The notes: generated from the letters alone by a model not told the origin. A stretch of DNA of 25,333 nt from Actinobacteria bacterium UBA2286 (GCA_002345925.1 DDWM01000014.1:1-25333); one strand, 5' to 3'. Shown: positions 7,696-15,935, counted from the stretch's first letter. Numbers and translations: made by a program.

Positions 7696-7821
7696 CTACC
7701 TGGCCCAGACGACAGCGACGCCGATGAGGGCGAGTGCTATCACGAACAGGCTAAGGAACACGACCTCAGCGAACAGGCCGCGAACCCAATGCTTGTACGG
7801 GCTATGGAAGCGGTTCTCCAC
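7696..7821 (-). CDS. 41-residue single-span membrane protein upstream of trkH
   Basis: A GTG start at 7821 is preceded by GGAGG with a six-base spacer, one of the best ribosome binding sites in this operon. The product begins MENRFHSPYKHWVRGL. A hydrophobic helix of about 21 residues runs from ~17 to 40 (AEVVFLSLFVIALALIGVAV), and the protein ends in WAR. Basic residues before the helix suggest an N-in, C-out orientation. The gene fills most of the gap between the permease stop (7864) and trkH (7686) and ends nine bases before trkH. Its placement recalls KdpF, the tiny subunit encoded beside the Kdp potassium pump, but no sequence relation to it is claimed. A role as a TrkH accessory peptide or a leader for coupled translation is inferred. 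Confidence 0.72.
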   Translation of the reverse strand: MENRFHSPYKHWVRGLFAEVVFLSLFVIALALIGVAVVWAR

Positions 7822-7863
7822 TTCTTCCCTCCGGCAGTCGCCGTTGTGCAATCGATTGGTGCA

Positions 7864-10251
7864 CTACTCGTATGCTATCGCATCTCGAACGCTCACCTGG
7901 CTCGCGCGGTACGCAGGAGCCACGCTCGCAGCCACCGAGATGAGTGCGATGATGCCGAACCAAGCGCCCACGCCTACCCACGAGAACCGATACGAGAGCG
8001 GCATCCCGATTGCGCCCGAGAGCAGGTTGGTTAGACCATAGCTCATGGGATACGCGGCTGCTGCGCCGATCGCCCATGCCATGAACCCAACCGCGAGTCC
8101 CTCGGTAATGAAGATCTGGTAGATCGACACGTGTTGCGCACCGATCGCGCGCATGACACCTATCTCTCTAGTGCTCTCGATAACGTTGATCGTCATCGTG
8201 CCGGTGAGGCCGATAACGCCGACCGCGGCAAGCAGTACCGCCATGATAACCAAGAACGCCACGAGAATCCCAAGTTGGTCCGCTATCTGCTCGCGAAGTT
8301 CGTCTTGGGTTCGCGTGCTCACGACCCGATAATCGGCTTGTTCGAGGCGCGTCTCGGCAGCATCAAGCGCTTTGCGCTGCTGCAGGGGATCGCTCGACGC
8401 GGTCTTGATGAGCGTCGCCGTCACGCCATCCTCGGATAGCATCCCGCCGAGCAGCTCACGATCGATGTAGATGACCGAGCCGCTCAGCTGGCCCTTGATG
8501 AGCCCAACAACGTGGACCGTGCGCTTCTCGCCGCCGATCTCAAGCGTGACGCGCCGCCCGATATCAAGGGAAGGCTCTGCTTTTCGCGCGTCGGTGTTCA
8601 CGACGACGGCATCGGTGTCGTCCGCCTCAAGCCAGCGACCTGCCAGCAGCTCAGGCGCAACGAACGTGGTGTCATGCGGCAATCCGTAGATCGTGAACCC
8701 CTGCGCGGATGTGCCGTCGGCGCGATCGACCGTCGTGTTCGCCCCGATCCAGCTCTCCACGCCGGTGACGCCCGGCGTTGAACTCACCACTCGCTCGGCA
8801 CCGACGCGGTTGGTCGGCCGCTCGTAGTGAATCTGCGCGTCATAGCGCCACCACGCGTCAAGATCGTCGATGGTCTGCCCGATCGACGCCTGCACACTGA
8901 AGACGCTCATCACAACCGCCGATGCGAGCGAGAGCGTTGCGAGCGTCAGCATAAGGCGCCCCTTGCGCAAGAACGTGTTACGCAGCGATAGAGCGACCGG
9001 TCTTGGGAGTCCACGGAAGAGTCCCAGAACGCGATCCACGATTCCATGACCGAACGATGCCGAGGAGACCCCGGTGTCGTTGAACGCTTTCACAACTGAT
9101 GTGCGCGTGCCAAGACGCACCGGCACCGCAGCGGCAAGAAGCGGCACAACGAGGCCGACGCTTATCTCGAGGGCAGTGACCCAATCCGGCGGCACGTATG
9201 ACGCGACTCTGAAATTGAGGATTCCGGCGGCGTACTCGATGAACAGCTTCCCCGCCCACGCGGACGCCGGCAGGCCCACGATAACGGCGAGCACGCCGTA
9301 GATCGCGACCATCCCGAGATACATCCAGGTGATCTGCGACGCCCGACCGCCGATCGCCTTCATGATGCCGACCTGTTTGATCTGTTGAGCCATGAGCGCC
9401 GAAACGGTGTTCACCACCAGGAAACCAGAGAGCAGCAGACTCAACAGTCCAAGAGCGAGCAAGAGCAGCGAGACCGCTTTGAAGATGTCACCGAGGAAGT
9501 GCGACCCGGGCTTTGGGACATAGGACCCAAGCACCGTGATCGAGTTCGCCTCGAGCACATCGCGCTGGATATCCTCGGCCAAGAGCGAGGCTTCGCGTTG
9601 GGTCAGCTCACTGCCGCTCATGGCAACGAGAAGCTCGTTGTACGACTTGGCCTCGCCGAGGTCGGGCAGCGTCTCGAAGGACACATAGCCCGTCTCACTC
9701 CCTATGAACTGCGCCGGTACGGCGTTGATGTCGTGCGCGAAGCCGATGACCGTAAGCGGCTCGGTATTGCCATCGCTTGTCTCGACTTCAAGGACGTCGC
9801 CGATCTCGTACTTCCCCACCTGCAGCGCGGCGCGCTCAAGCACTACCTCGCCCCGCCTCGGCGGCCAACTGCGAACGTCCTCCGGCACGAGCATCTGAAC
9901 CGTGATGTCGTCGTAATCCTTGATTCCCACCACCGAGATGGACCTCGGTACGTCTGAGCCGGACCATCTATAGCGCAGCGTCGTGGAGTGGCGCCCCATG
10001 GCCGCTTCCACTCCGGGATACTCCCGGGCTCGGCGCACGATGGAGTCACTGAACGGCATCGTGAAGTAATCGGCGTTGAGAGGCACCGACGCGGAGTATT
10101 CCGAGTCGAACTCCCGCACCAGGATCTCGCGACCGCCCATGACAACGCCAACGGCGAAGACGCCGGTCGCAATGGACAGCACGACAAGGACCGTTCGGAA
10201 ACGGTGACTCACGAGGTCCCTGAAGACCTTTCTCCAGCGAACGGCGTACAC
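7864..10251 (-). CDS. ABC transporter permease, FtsX/MacB type with duplicated domain
   Basis: A ~795-residue permease. A transmembrane helix near residues 19-40 (TVLVVLSIATGVFAVGVVMG) is followed by a large extracytoplasmic domain, then three helices near ~255-400. A second helix-domain-three-helix unit follows, starting near RLMLTLATLSLASAVVMS and ending with the FtsX motifs LIGLTGTMTINVIESTREIGVMRAIGA. Eight helices and two MacB-like periplasmic domains fit the long FtsX class, which usually works in lipoprotein or peptide export or mechanotransmission. The GTG at 10251 lies one base after the ATPase stop and gives MYAVRWRKVFRDL, like many relatives. An ATG at 10302 would add 17 residues and overlap the ATPase gene by 50 bases; neither has a strong RBS. 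The substrate is unknown. Confidence 0.9.
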   Translation of the reverse strand: MYAVRWRKVFRDLVSHRFRTVLVVLSIATGVFAVGVVMGGREILVREFDSEYSASVPLNADYFTMPFSDSIVRRAREYPGVEAAMGRHSTTLRYRWSGSDVPRSISVVGIKDYDDITVQMLVPEDVRSWPPRRGEVVLERAALQVGKYEIGDVLEVETSDGNTEPLTVIGFAHDINAVPAQFIGSETGYVSFETLPDLGEAKSYNELLVAMSGSELTQREASLLAEDIQRDVLEANSITVLGSYVPKPGSHFLGDIFKAVSLLLLALGLLSLLLSGFLVVNTVSALMAQQIKQVGIMKAIGGRASQITWMYLGMVAIYGVLAVIVGLPASAWAGKLFIEYAAGILNFRVASYVPPDWVTALEISVGLVVPLLAAAVPVRLGTRTSVVKAFNDTGVSSASFGHGIVDRVLGLFRGLPRPVALSLRNTFLRKGRLMLTLATLSLASAVVMSVFSVQASIGQTIDDLDAWWRYDAQIHYERPTNRVGAERVVSSTPGVTGVESWIGANTTVDRADGTSAQGFTIYGLPHDTTFVAPELLAGRWLEADDTDAVVVNTDARKAEPSLDIGRRVTLEIGGEKRTVHVVGLIKGQLSGSVIYIDRELLGGMLSEDGVTATLIKTASSDPLQQRKALDAAETRLEQADYRVVSTRTQDELREQIADQLGILVAFLVIMAVLLAAVGVIGLTGTMTINVIESTREIGVMRAIGAQHVSIYQIFITEGLAVGFMAWAIGAAAAYPMSYGLTNLLSGAIGMPLSYRFSWVGVGAWFGIIALISVAASVAPAYRASQVSVRDAIAYE

Positions 10252-10252
10252 G

Positions 10253-10987
10253 CTACGCGCCGTGCCTCGGCCGAAGAACACGCTCTTCCACGATCTCGCC
10301 ATCGCTCACATGGAGTGCTCGCCTTACCCGGCTCGCCATATCGTTGTCGTGAGTGACCATGATGATGGTCTTGTGCTGTTCCACAAGGCGCTCGAAGAGC
10401 CCAAAGACCGCATCGGCTGTCTTCGAGTCGAGGTTGCCGGTCGGCTCATCGGCTGCGAGGATCGGCGGGTCGTTTGCGAGTGCTCTCGCGATGGCAGCGC
10501 GCTGCTGTTGCCCGCCGGACAGAGCCGCCGGCAGCTTATTGGCCTGATCGGCCAGCTCGACTTGCTCGAGCAGGTTCATTGCGCGCTCCATGCGCTCCTT
10601 TGGTGCCCACATGTGACAGAAGTCCATAGGGAGCACGATGTTCTCAAGAACGGTGAGAGTGGGCAGCAGCTGGAAGAACTGGAAGACCACACCGATGGTG
10701 CGGCCGCGCCAGCGAGCCAGATCGTTCTCGCCGAGAGCATGAACCGGCGTACCGGCAATGACGATCTCACCTGTGGTGGGGTGATCTATCCCCGTGATCA
10801 TGTTGATAAGGGTGGTCTTGCCGCTGCCAGACTTGCCGATGATCCCCACGAACTCACCGGTGTGGATGTCGAGGTTGATGCCGTTGAGCGCGGTGAACGG
10901 CGCGTCTCCGCCGTCATATACCTTTACGACTTCCCTGAGCTGCAAGAGCGTGCTCTCCGGGGAATCCGGCGTGATGATCTCAGGCAT
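10253..10987 (-). CDS. ABC transporter ATP-binding protein (LolD/MacB type)
   Basis: A 244-residue ATPase that would power the adjacent FtsX-type permease. Walker A GKSGSGKTT lies at 51-59, the Q-loop FQFFQLLPTLTVLENI at ~102-117, signature LSGGQQQR at 157-163, Walker B ILAADEP at ~176-182 with D-loop GNLDSKT, and the switch His in VTHD at 213. The LLPTLTVLENIVLPM segment is characteristic of the LolD/MacB/SalX group. Start ATG 10987 gives a normal family length. In-frame upstream starts to 11260 would add ~90 Arg-rich residues without homology and run antisense to the zinc-finger gene. A CATAAT (11015-11020, minus strand) may be a -10 for this gene and the run behind it, but no good -35 is seen. 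Confidence 0.93.
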   Translation of the reverse strand: MPEIITPDSPESTLLQLREVVKVYDGGDAPFTALNGINLDIHTGEFVGIIGKSGSGKTTLINMITGIDHPTTGEIVIAGTPVHALGENDLARWRGRTIGVVFQFFQLLPTLTVLENIVLPMDFCHMWAPKERMERAMNLLEQVELADQANKLPAALSGGQQQRAAIARALANDPPILAADEPTGNLDSKTADAVFGLFERLVEQHKTIIMVTHDNDMASRVRRALHVSDGEIVEERVLRPRHGA

Positions 10988-11078
10988 GTCCTGGCGACTC
11001 CGTTCAGCGTGGTGATTATGAGCAGACGCGGTGTTCACAGGATATACCCGCATCGAGGTGACGGCACGGCTCACATCT

Positions 11079-11094
11079 AGGGTATCTACACCCT
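11079..11094. promoter_or_regulatory. Palindrome in the divergent spacer between ABC ATPase and zinc-finger genes
   Basis: AGGGT-ATCTAC-ACCCT is a perfect 5-bp inverted repeat with a 6-base centre, 24 bases before the zinc-finger ATG. It could be an operator or part of the plus-strand promoter (TATCTA at 11083-11088 as a weak -10). The evidence is short symmetry and location only. Confidence 0.25.
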
Positions 11095-11118
11095 GACCAG
11101 CCCGACGGAAGGACCGCC

Positions 11119-11403
11119 ATGAAGTGCGACCACATCCACACCGCCGACCCCGACCTACAGGCAGCCGAACAAGTCTGCGAAGAGTGCGCAAAGACTGGTG
11201 ACCCGTGGGTGCAGCTGCGCGTTTGCAAGGTGTGCGGGCACGTTGGGTGTTGCGACTCATCGATCAACCGCCATGCGAGGGCGCATTTCCATGAGACGGG
11301 GCACGCCATAATGGGTCCCGCCGACCCCGCAACCGGACACGGCAACTGGCTCTGGTGCTACGAAGAGGACGCGTACATCACGCGACACGGCGACCCGGGT
11401 TAG
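11119..11403 (+). CDS. Stand-alone UBP-type zinc finger protein
   Basis: A 94-residue protein made up almost wholly of a zf-UBP domain. Metal ligands visible in the family order are C3 and H5, C20 and C23, C36 and C39, C44, H52, H56 or H58, and H62. They are followed by the typical WLWCYEEDAYI close at ~77-87. In eukaryotes this fold binds the free C-terminal Gly-Gly of ubiquitin; in bacteria its partner is not established. GGAAGGA at 11107-11113 precedes the ATG. The gene stands alone on the plus strand, divergent from the ABC operon and convergent with the zinc-ribbon gene. Actinobacteria commonly carry such single-domain copies, so recent transfer need not be invoked. Confidence 0.88.
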   Translation: MKCDHIHTADPDLQAAEQVCEECAKTGDPWVQLRVCKVCGHVGCCDSSINRHARAHFHETGHAIMGPADPATGHGNWLWCYEEDAYITRHGDPG

Positions 11404-11406
11404 GGA

Positions 11407-11421
11407 CGCTCCTTACGAGCG
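11407..11421. terminator. Small hairpin between convergent genes
   Basis: CGCTC-CTTAC-GAGCG is a 5-bp stem with a 5-base loop in the 24-bp space between two convergent stop codons. It could serve transcripts from both sides. There is no T-run, so the call is weak. Confidence 0.3.
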
Positions 11422-11427
11422 GCGCGC

Positions 11428-12414
11428 CTACCACTCCTTCATGTCAGCGATGCGATAGCCGGCCTCGGTCGGGACGACCCAGTACTGCCACTTCTCGCTG
11501 CCCCATGTCCAAACCTGGGTGGTCTTCACCCAGAATGATCCGTCCGACTGCTTCTTCGCCTCCTCGATCGTGAAGCCGGTGAACTCGCCATTGGCCTCGC
11601 CGGCGCTGGCCGAGTCGGAGGCGAACGGGTCCACCGTCAACGCGTGTGCGTCCATTCCACGATTCTCTTTGACCGCCATAAGGTGCGCATCCACCACGTC
11701 CATGGCTTGGTCTTCCGGCGAACTCATCTCGCCACTCACGTCGCCCGCAAAGTCGAGCGGCTCCTCGGCGGTGACGCTCCAACTCCCGTCGCCCGCCTGA
11801 GTGACCGTGATAGCTGTCTCATACTCGCTCGAGGGGGGTCCCACCCAATACGTGACGGATGTGCCGGTCTCCTCGTACACCTTGAACACCCATTCAGAGC
11901 CGTAGTCGGCTAGCGTAGCCTCGAGTGCCTCCTCGGCGCTCATGAAGCCAGCCGGCTCCACCGCTTCAGCCGGTGATTCCTCGATGATCTGCGGTTCCCC
12001 GCTTTGCAGCGGTGCGAAGCTCAACACGCCGAGAGCGGCGAGCGCAACGACCGCTATGCCGATGAGCAAAATGCCGCCAACCACGAGCCCCACGATGAGA
12101 CCCGTCTTGCTCTTCTTCGGCGCGACAGCCGCGCCTGCGGGTACCGGACGCGCAGCAGGGTACTGCGGCACCTCCGCTTGAGGATCCACCTGTCCGGCCT
12201 GCCATACGGCGTATTCTTGCTGGTAGCGAGCGTATTGCTCCTCGTATGAAGAAGACGTCTCACTCGGCTGAGGAGCAGGCGCTTGCGCCGCCGGGGCCGC
12301 AGTCACAACCGGCATCACTTCGGTCTTAGCGGTCTCGGCAGGCAACTGCGCTCCACATGTACCGCAGAAACCATGACCGGATGTATGCGCAGAACCACAA
12401 TTTGGACACTGCAT
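11428..12414 (-). CDS. Zinc-ribbon membrane protein with extracytoplasmic C-terminal domain
   Basis: A 328-residue protein of unknown function. Residues 1-24 are a double-CxxC zinc ribbon (CPNCGSAH...CGTCGAQL). Residues ~25-100 are a low-complexity Ala/Pro/Gln/Tyr-rich linker with an EEQYARYQQEYAVWQ stretch. KKSK precedes a transmembrane helix at ~105-133. The remaining ~195 residues are acidic, Ser/Trp-rich and probably outside the membrane. Near the C-terminus, FWVKTTQVWTWGSEKWQYWVV suggests beta strands. This layout, a zinc ribbon inside and a sensor or binding domain outside, is common in Actinobacteria and Firmicutes envelope proteins. Start ATG 12414 has GGGGGAGGAG just upstream. No specific pathway is indicated by the neighbours. 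Confidence 0.8.
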   Translation of the reverse strand: MQCPNCGSAHTSGHGFCGTCGAQLPAETAKTEVMPVVTAAPAAQAPAPQPSETSSSYEEQYARYQQEYAVWQAGQVDPQAEVPQYPAARPVPAGAAVAPKKSKTGLIVGLVVGGILLIGIAVVALAALGVLSFAPLQSGEPQIIEESPAEAVEPAGFMSAEEALEATLADYGSEWVFKVYEETGTSVTYWVGPPSSEYETAITVTQAGDGSWSVTAEEPLDFAGDVSGEMSSPEDQAMDVVDAHLMAVKENRGMDAHALTVDPFASDSASAGEANGEFTGFTIEEAKKQSDGSFWVKTTQVWTWGSEKWQYWVVPTEAGYRIADMKEW

Positions 12415-12482
12415 CGAGACTCCTCCCCCGACAATGCTCTACCCCATGAGCCTAGAGCCTTGCGCGGTGGGAGTAAAGCGCC

Positions 12483-14192
12483 TCAGGCGCAGGCAAGCTC
12501 AAGGCGGCCCTGCACGGTCCCGTCCGGGCCCGCGCCGGTGCGGCGTAGCGCCATGATGGCGACATCGTCGTCAAGATGGCCGTCCGCAAACGAGAATGCC
12601 GAGAGGAAGAGAGACTCCGGCACCTCCTCGGCCGGCTCGGCTGCACACATAGCAACGCTCTCGAGCAGCCTATCAGTGCCATAGCGATCGCCCTTGCGGC
12701 TCTTCGCCTCAGTGAGACCATCGGTATACAAGACCAGGAGGTCGCCGGATTCGAGAGTCGTCTCGCTCGCACTGTACTGGGAGTCCGCGCGCACGCCAAG
12801 GACGAGGTGCGACTCGGACAGGAGCACCGGATCAGCGCCGTTGCGGAGAAGCACGGGCGCCGGGTGACCGGCAAGACAGTACGAAAGATGCCCGGTGATG
12901 TTGTCGAGCAGCCCAAAGAACGCCGTTGCGAACTCCTCGGGCGCGCCGCCGCGCAGCATGATGTCATTTGCATGGCCGAGAACCCCACCGGGTGAGGGCA
13001 GCCTCATCGCCTCGGCACGCATAGCGCTCTTGAGCAGAGTGGTCAGCGCCGCAACCTCGATGCCATGACCCGCGACGTCGCCGACCATGAGGCCGATACG
13101 CTGGTTTTCGAGCGACATGACGTCGTAGAAGTCGCCACCCACATGGGTTCCCGCCGAGGCGGAGTGATACAAGTGCCCAAGCTGCAATCCCGGGATGTTC
13201 GCAGGAGCGCTGAAGAGCGCGGATTGCAGCGTTCTGGTGATGCGACGCTCGGAGTCATACAGACGTGCATTCTCAAGCGCAAGCGAGAGTGAGACGGCGA
13301 GTTTCTCGGCCAGCTCCAGCATCGCGTCGGTGAACTTGATCTCCTTGTCCCAGCAAAAACCCATGACGCCCGTCGTCTGACCCCGGTGCAGCACCGGAAC
13401 CATCACAAACGCACCGATATCGTGGCGCGTCATGAGTTCCATGTGGTCTGGCGCCACGCCCTGGGTTCCTGTCGCATGAACGACCGAGCATGTCTTGGCC
13501 GCCAGCGAAGGCAGCGAAAGCTCGTCTTCTTTGAACGAAAGACCCACCATCTCGGTCGGCCAGCCATGCACGTTTCGGAAGACCCAGGAACCGTTGTCTC
13601 GCTCGGCAAGCCAACCCCAATCGGCCTTGAATGCCTCGGTCGCCTCAACAAGCACGCGCTGCAGAATCTCCTCGGCATCAAGAGATGACAGGATGGTGGT
13701 GTTGATAAGCCCCATGGCCGAGCGAAGATCGGCTTGCTCGCTCTCCATGGTGCGGCGCGCGCTGACCCGCGGTGTCACATCGATGCCGAGGAGTAGCACG
13801 TCGAAGGGATCACCGATGCGCCCTGGCATCGGCAGATAACTCAGCTGCCAGAACGATGTCTCGCCCCAGGAGGCGTGGTATTCGTACTCAGGATCGGTAA
13901 ACGCCTGGCCGGTGTACGCCGCATCGATGAAGCGAACGGCCGACTTTGTGTCGGAGAGGAACCCACGAACGGGCATGCCGAGGAGATCCCACTGCGGACG
14001 GACATCGTCCATCAGGTCGAGGAATGCGCGGTTGGTCCACTTGAAGCGCAACTCAGCACCCGACCACAGCGCAGCCGGAAACGACGATCCCTCAAGGAGC
14101 AGCGTCAGGCGCGCCCAATCGCTTAAGGATCGCAATCCTTGGCCAGCCCCCTCGATCCTGTTCTGGATATCGCTCGTTGTGGACACCTCCAC
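12483..14192 (-). CDS. PAS-GAF-SpoIIE (PP2C-type) serine phosphatase
   Basis: About 569 residues from GTG 14192. A PAS-like domain spans ~25-150 (FKWTNRAFLDLMDD...), a GAF domain ~165-310 (ILQRVLVEATEAFKADWGWLAERDNG...ENARLY), and a SpoIIE/PP2C phosphatase domain ~330-555. The phosphatase motifs are GGDFYD, GDVAGHG, YTDGLTEA and the closing GHLDDDVAIMAL, with the metal-binding aspartates present. Such proteins dephosphorylate STAS anti-sigma-factor antagonists in partner-switching pathways. No anti-sigma kinase or STAS gene is in view, so its target lies elsewhere. No transmembrane helix is seen, so a cytosolic sensor is likely. The start is uncertain: GTG at 14297, ATG at 14249 and GTG at 14186 are also in frame and none has a well-spaced RBS. 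It may be co-transcribed with iscU. Confidence 0.88.
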   Translation of the reverse strand: MEVSTTSDIQNRIEGAGQGLRSLSDWARLTLLLEGSSFPAALWSGAELRFKWTNRAFLDLMDDVRPQWDLLGMPVRGFLSDTKSAVRFIDAAYTGQAFTDPEYEYHASWGETSFWQLSYLPMPGRIGDPFDVLLLGIDVTPRVSARRTMESEQADLRSAMGLINTTILSSLDAEEILQRVLVEATEAFKADWGWLAERDNGSWVFRNVHGWPTEMVGLSFKEDELSLPSLAAKTCSVVHATGTQGVAPDHMELMTRHDIGAFVMVPVLHRGQTTGVMGFCWDKEIKFTDAMLELAEKLAVSLSLALENARLYDSERRITRTLQSALFSAPANIPGLQLGHLYHSASAGTHVGGDFYDVMSLENQRIGLMVGDVAGHGIEVAALTTLLKSAMRAEAMRLPSPGGVLGHANDIMLRGGAPEEFATAFFGLLDNITGHLSYCLAGHPAPVLLRNGADPVLLSESHLVLGVRADSQYSASETTLESGDLLVLYTDGLTEAKSRKGDRYGTDRLLESVAMCAAEPAEEVPESLFLSAFSFADGHLDDDVAIMALRRTGAGPDGTVQGRLELACA

Positions 14193-14299
14193 GGACAACG
14201 GTACAACAGTTGCGTCCCGTGTGAGGAGTATCGGCCTGAATACGAGCATTCTAAATGGGTTAACGGCGGACGGCAGCAAGAGGATACACCGATGCACGA

Positions 14300-14731
14300 T
14301 CAGGTTTGACAGTGACCGTGATCTCCCTCGTCCTGCTCCGGACCGCCAGAGATGGGCTCACGGCCGTTCTTCACCAGATAGTCATCGACAGCGGCTTTCA
14401 GTCCATCGGCAGCCAGGATCGAACAGTGCATCTTTGCCGGAGGCAGTCCGTCGAGCTCCTCGGCAATCTGGGCCTTGGTGATCGTCACAGCCTCTTCGAT
14501 GCTCATTCCGCGCGCCATCTCGGTGATTACCGAGGAGGTCGCGATAGCAGCGCCGCACCCGAGCGTCTGGAACTTGATGTCATCCACGCGGTCGCCCGAG
14601 ACCTTGATCGTGATCTTCATCATGTCGCCGCACACGGGGTTGCCGACCTCGCCCACGCCATCCGCGTCATCTATCACGCCGACGTTGCGAGGATTGTTGA
14701 AGTGATCCATTACCTTGTCGCTGTAGAGCAT
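14300..14731 (-). CDS. iscU: Iron-sulfur cluster scaffold protein
   Basis: A 143-residue NifU/IscU-type scaffold on which Fe-S clusters are built from sulfur supplied by the adjacent desulfurase. The three cluster cysteines are C34 (NPVCGD, with D36), C59 (TLGCGAA) and C103 (KMHCSIL). LPPAKMHC is the conserved HscA-recognition-like segment with an altered LPPxK. ATG 14731 was preferred over ATG 14737 because GAGG stands six bases before it. The C-terminal tail past ~125 is extended and His/Asp/Glu rich. It begins 14 bases after iscS ends, in the same operon. It could equally be named nifU. Confidence 0.93.
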   Translation of the reverse strand: MLYSDKVMDHFNNPRNVGVIDDADGVGEVGNPVCGDMMKITIKVSGDRVDDIKFQTLGCGAAIATSSVITEMARGMSIEEAVTITKAQIAEELDGLPPAKMHCSILAADGLKAAVDDYLVKNGREPISGGPEQDEGDHGHCQT

Positions 14732-14745
14732 CGTCATCCTCGCTT

Positions 14746-15933
14746 TCAGGCCTTCCGGCCGAACATCTTCTCGTATACGGGGGACATAGCGCGGAGCCGC
14801 TCGACGATCGGGACGAGCGAATCGATCAGGTAATCGACGTCTGCCTCAGTACTCCACCTGCCGAGACTCACACGAAGCGAGCCGTGCGCGATCTCCTGCG
14901 GGCAATCGATCGCCATCAGCACGTGACTCGCCTGGAGTGAACCGGATGAGCACGCCGAGCCGGTCGAGACCGCAATGCCCTTGGCATCGAGGTGCAGCAA
15001 CATCGATTCGCCCTCGACGCCTTTCACAATGAGACTTGTGATGTGAGGCATTCTCGGCGAATCAGCGCCGTTGACATACGTGTTCTCAAGTCGACCGACG
15101 ACCGCGGCCTCGAAGCGGTCTCGAAGCGTCGTCAGGCGTACCGCTTCCGTTGCGCGCTCGGCCTCCATGATATCGAGGGCGGTAGCGAACCCCTGAGCGC
15201 CGGCGACGTTCTGCGTGCCACTGCGACGGCGAAACTCCTGGCCGCCACCCATGAGGTACGGTGCGAATCGGGTACCCTTCTTCAGATAGAGCACGCCCGT
15301 GCCCTTGGGACCATAGATCTTGTGTCCCGAGAACGACGCGGCATCGACACCGAGCGCGGCAACGTCGAACTCGACCTTCCCGATGGTTTGAGCAGCATCC
15401 GTGTGAAAGAGCGCGCCACCCTCGTGTGCCACAGCAGCGAGTTCCGCAATCGGCTGGAGCGTTCCCAGCTCGTTATTGCCGTGCATCACTGAGACAAGGA
15501 TGGTGTCCTCGCGAAGCGCCGAGCGGAGGTCGTCGGGGTGAACCACACCATCGCTTCTCGGCTTGAGAAGCGAGATGTCGAAACCATGCTTGCCGAGCCA
15601 CTCCGCGGGCTCTAGCACAGCGTGATGCTCGAATGCCGAGACGACGATGTGACCACCCGAGCGGCCACCGGCCGTCGCCAGACCGATGAGCGCGCTGTTG
15701 TCGGACTCGGTACCGCCAGAAGTGAACAACACCTCATCGCTTCGACTAGCGTTGATCGCAGCGGCGACCCTGCCGCGCGCTTCCTCAAGCGCCTTATGCG
15801 CGGCGCGTCCCTCGGCATGCAGGCTGTTGGCGTTGCCGTAAGTCTCGGTGAAGAACGGCTCCATCGCGTCAACGACACGGGGGTCGGTGCGTGTGGTAGC
15901 CGCGTTGTCGAGATAGACCCTCTTGTCGGACAT
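14746..15933 (-). CDS. iscS: Cysteine desulfurase
   Basis: A 395-residue class V PLP enzyme that removes sulfur from cysteine as a protein persulfide for Fe-S assembly. Marks are YLDNAATT (7-14), SGGTESDN (72-79), HTDAAQT (177-183), the PLP lysine K205 in SGHKIYGPKG, RSGTQN (237-242) and the sulfur-carrying C328 in STGSACSSGS. The loop around the active cysteine is of the group I (IscS/NifS) kind. ATG 15933 follows GGAG by five bases. The earlier GTG at 15939 overlaps both that RBS and the iscR stop and is less likely. Its product would hand sulfur to IscU. Confidence 0.96.
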   Translation of the reverse strand: MSDKRVYLDNAATTRTDPRVVDAMEPFFTETYGNANSLHAEGRAAHKALEEARGRVAAAINASRSDEVLFTSGGTESDNSALIGLATAGGRSGGHIVVSAFEHHAVLEPAEWLGKHGFDISLLKPRSDGVVHPDDLRSALREDTILVSVMHGNNELGTLQPIAELAAVAHEGGALFHTDAAQTIGKVEFDVAALGVDAASFSGHKIYGPKGTGVLYLKKGTRFAPYLMGGGQEFRRRSGTQNVAGAQGFATALDIMEAERATEAVRLTTLRDRFEAAVVGRLENTYVNGADSPRMPHITSLIVKGVEGESMLLHLDAKGIAVSTGSACSSGSLQASHVLMAIDCPQEIAHGSLRVSLGRWSTEADVDYLIDSLVPIVERLRAMSPVYEKMFGRKA

Positions 15934-15935
15934 TC

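Noticed and set aside
10988..11260. N-terminal extension of the ABC ATPase
   Set aside because: About 90 residues without family match, antisense to the zinc-finger gene; ATG 10987 gives the normal length.
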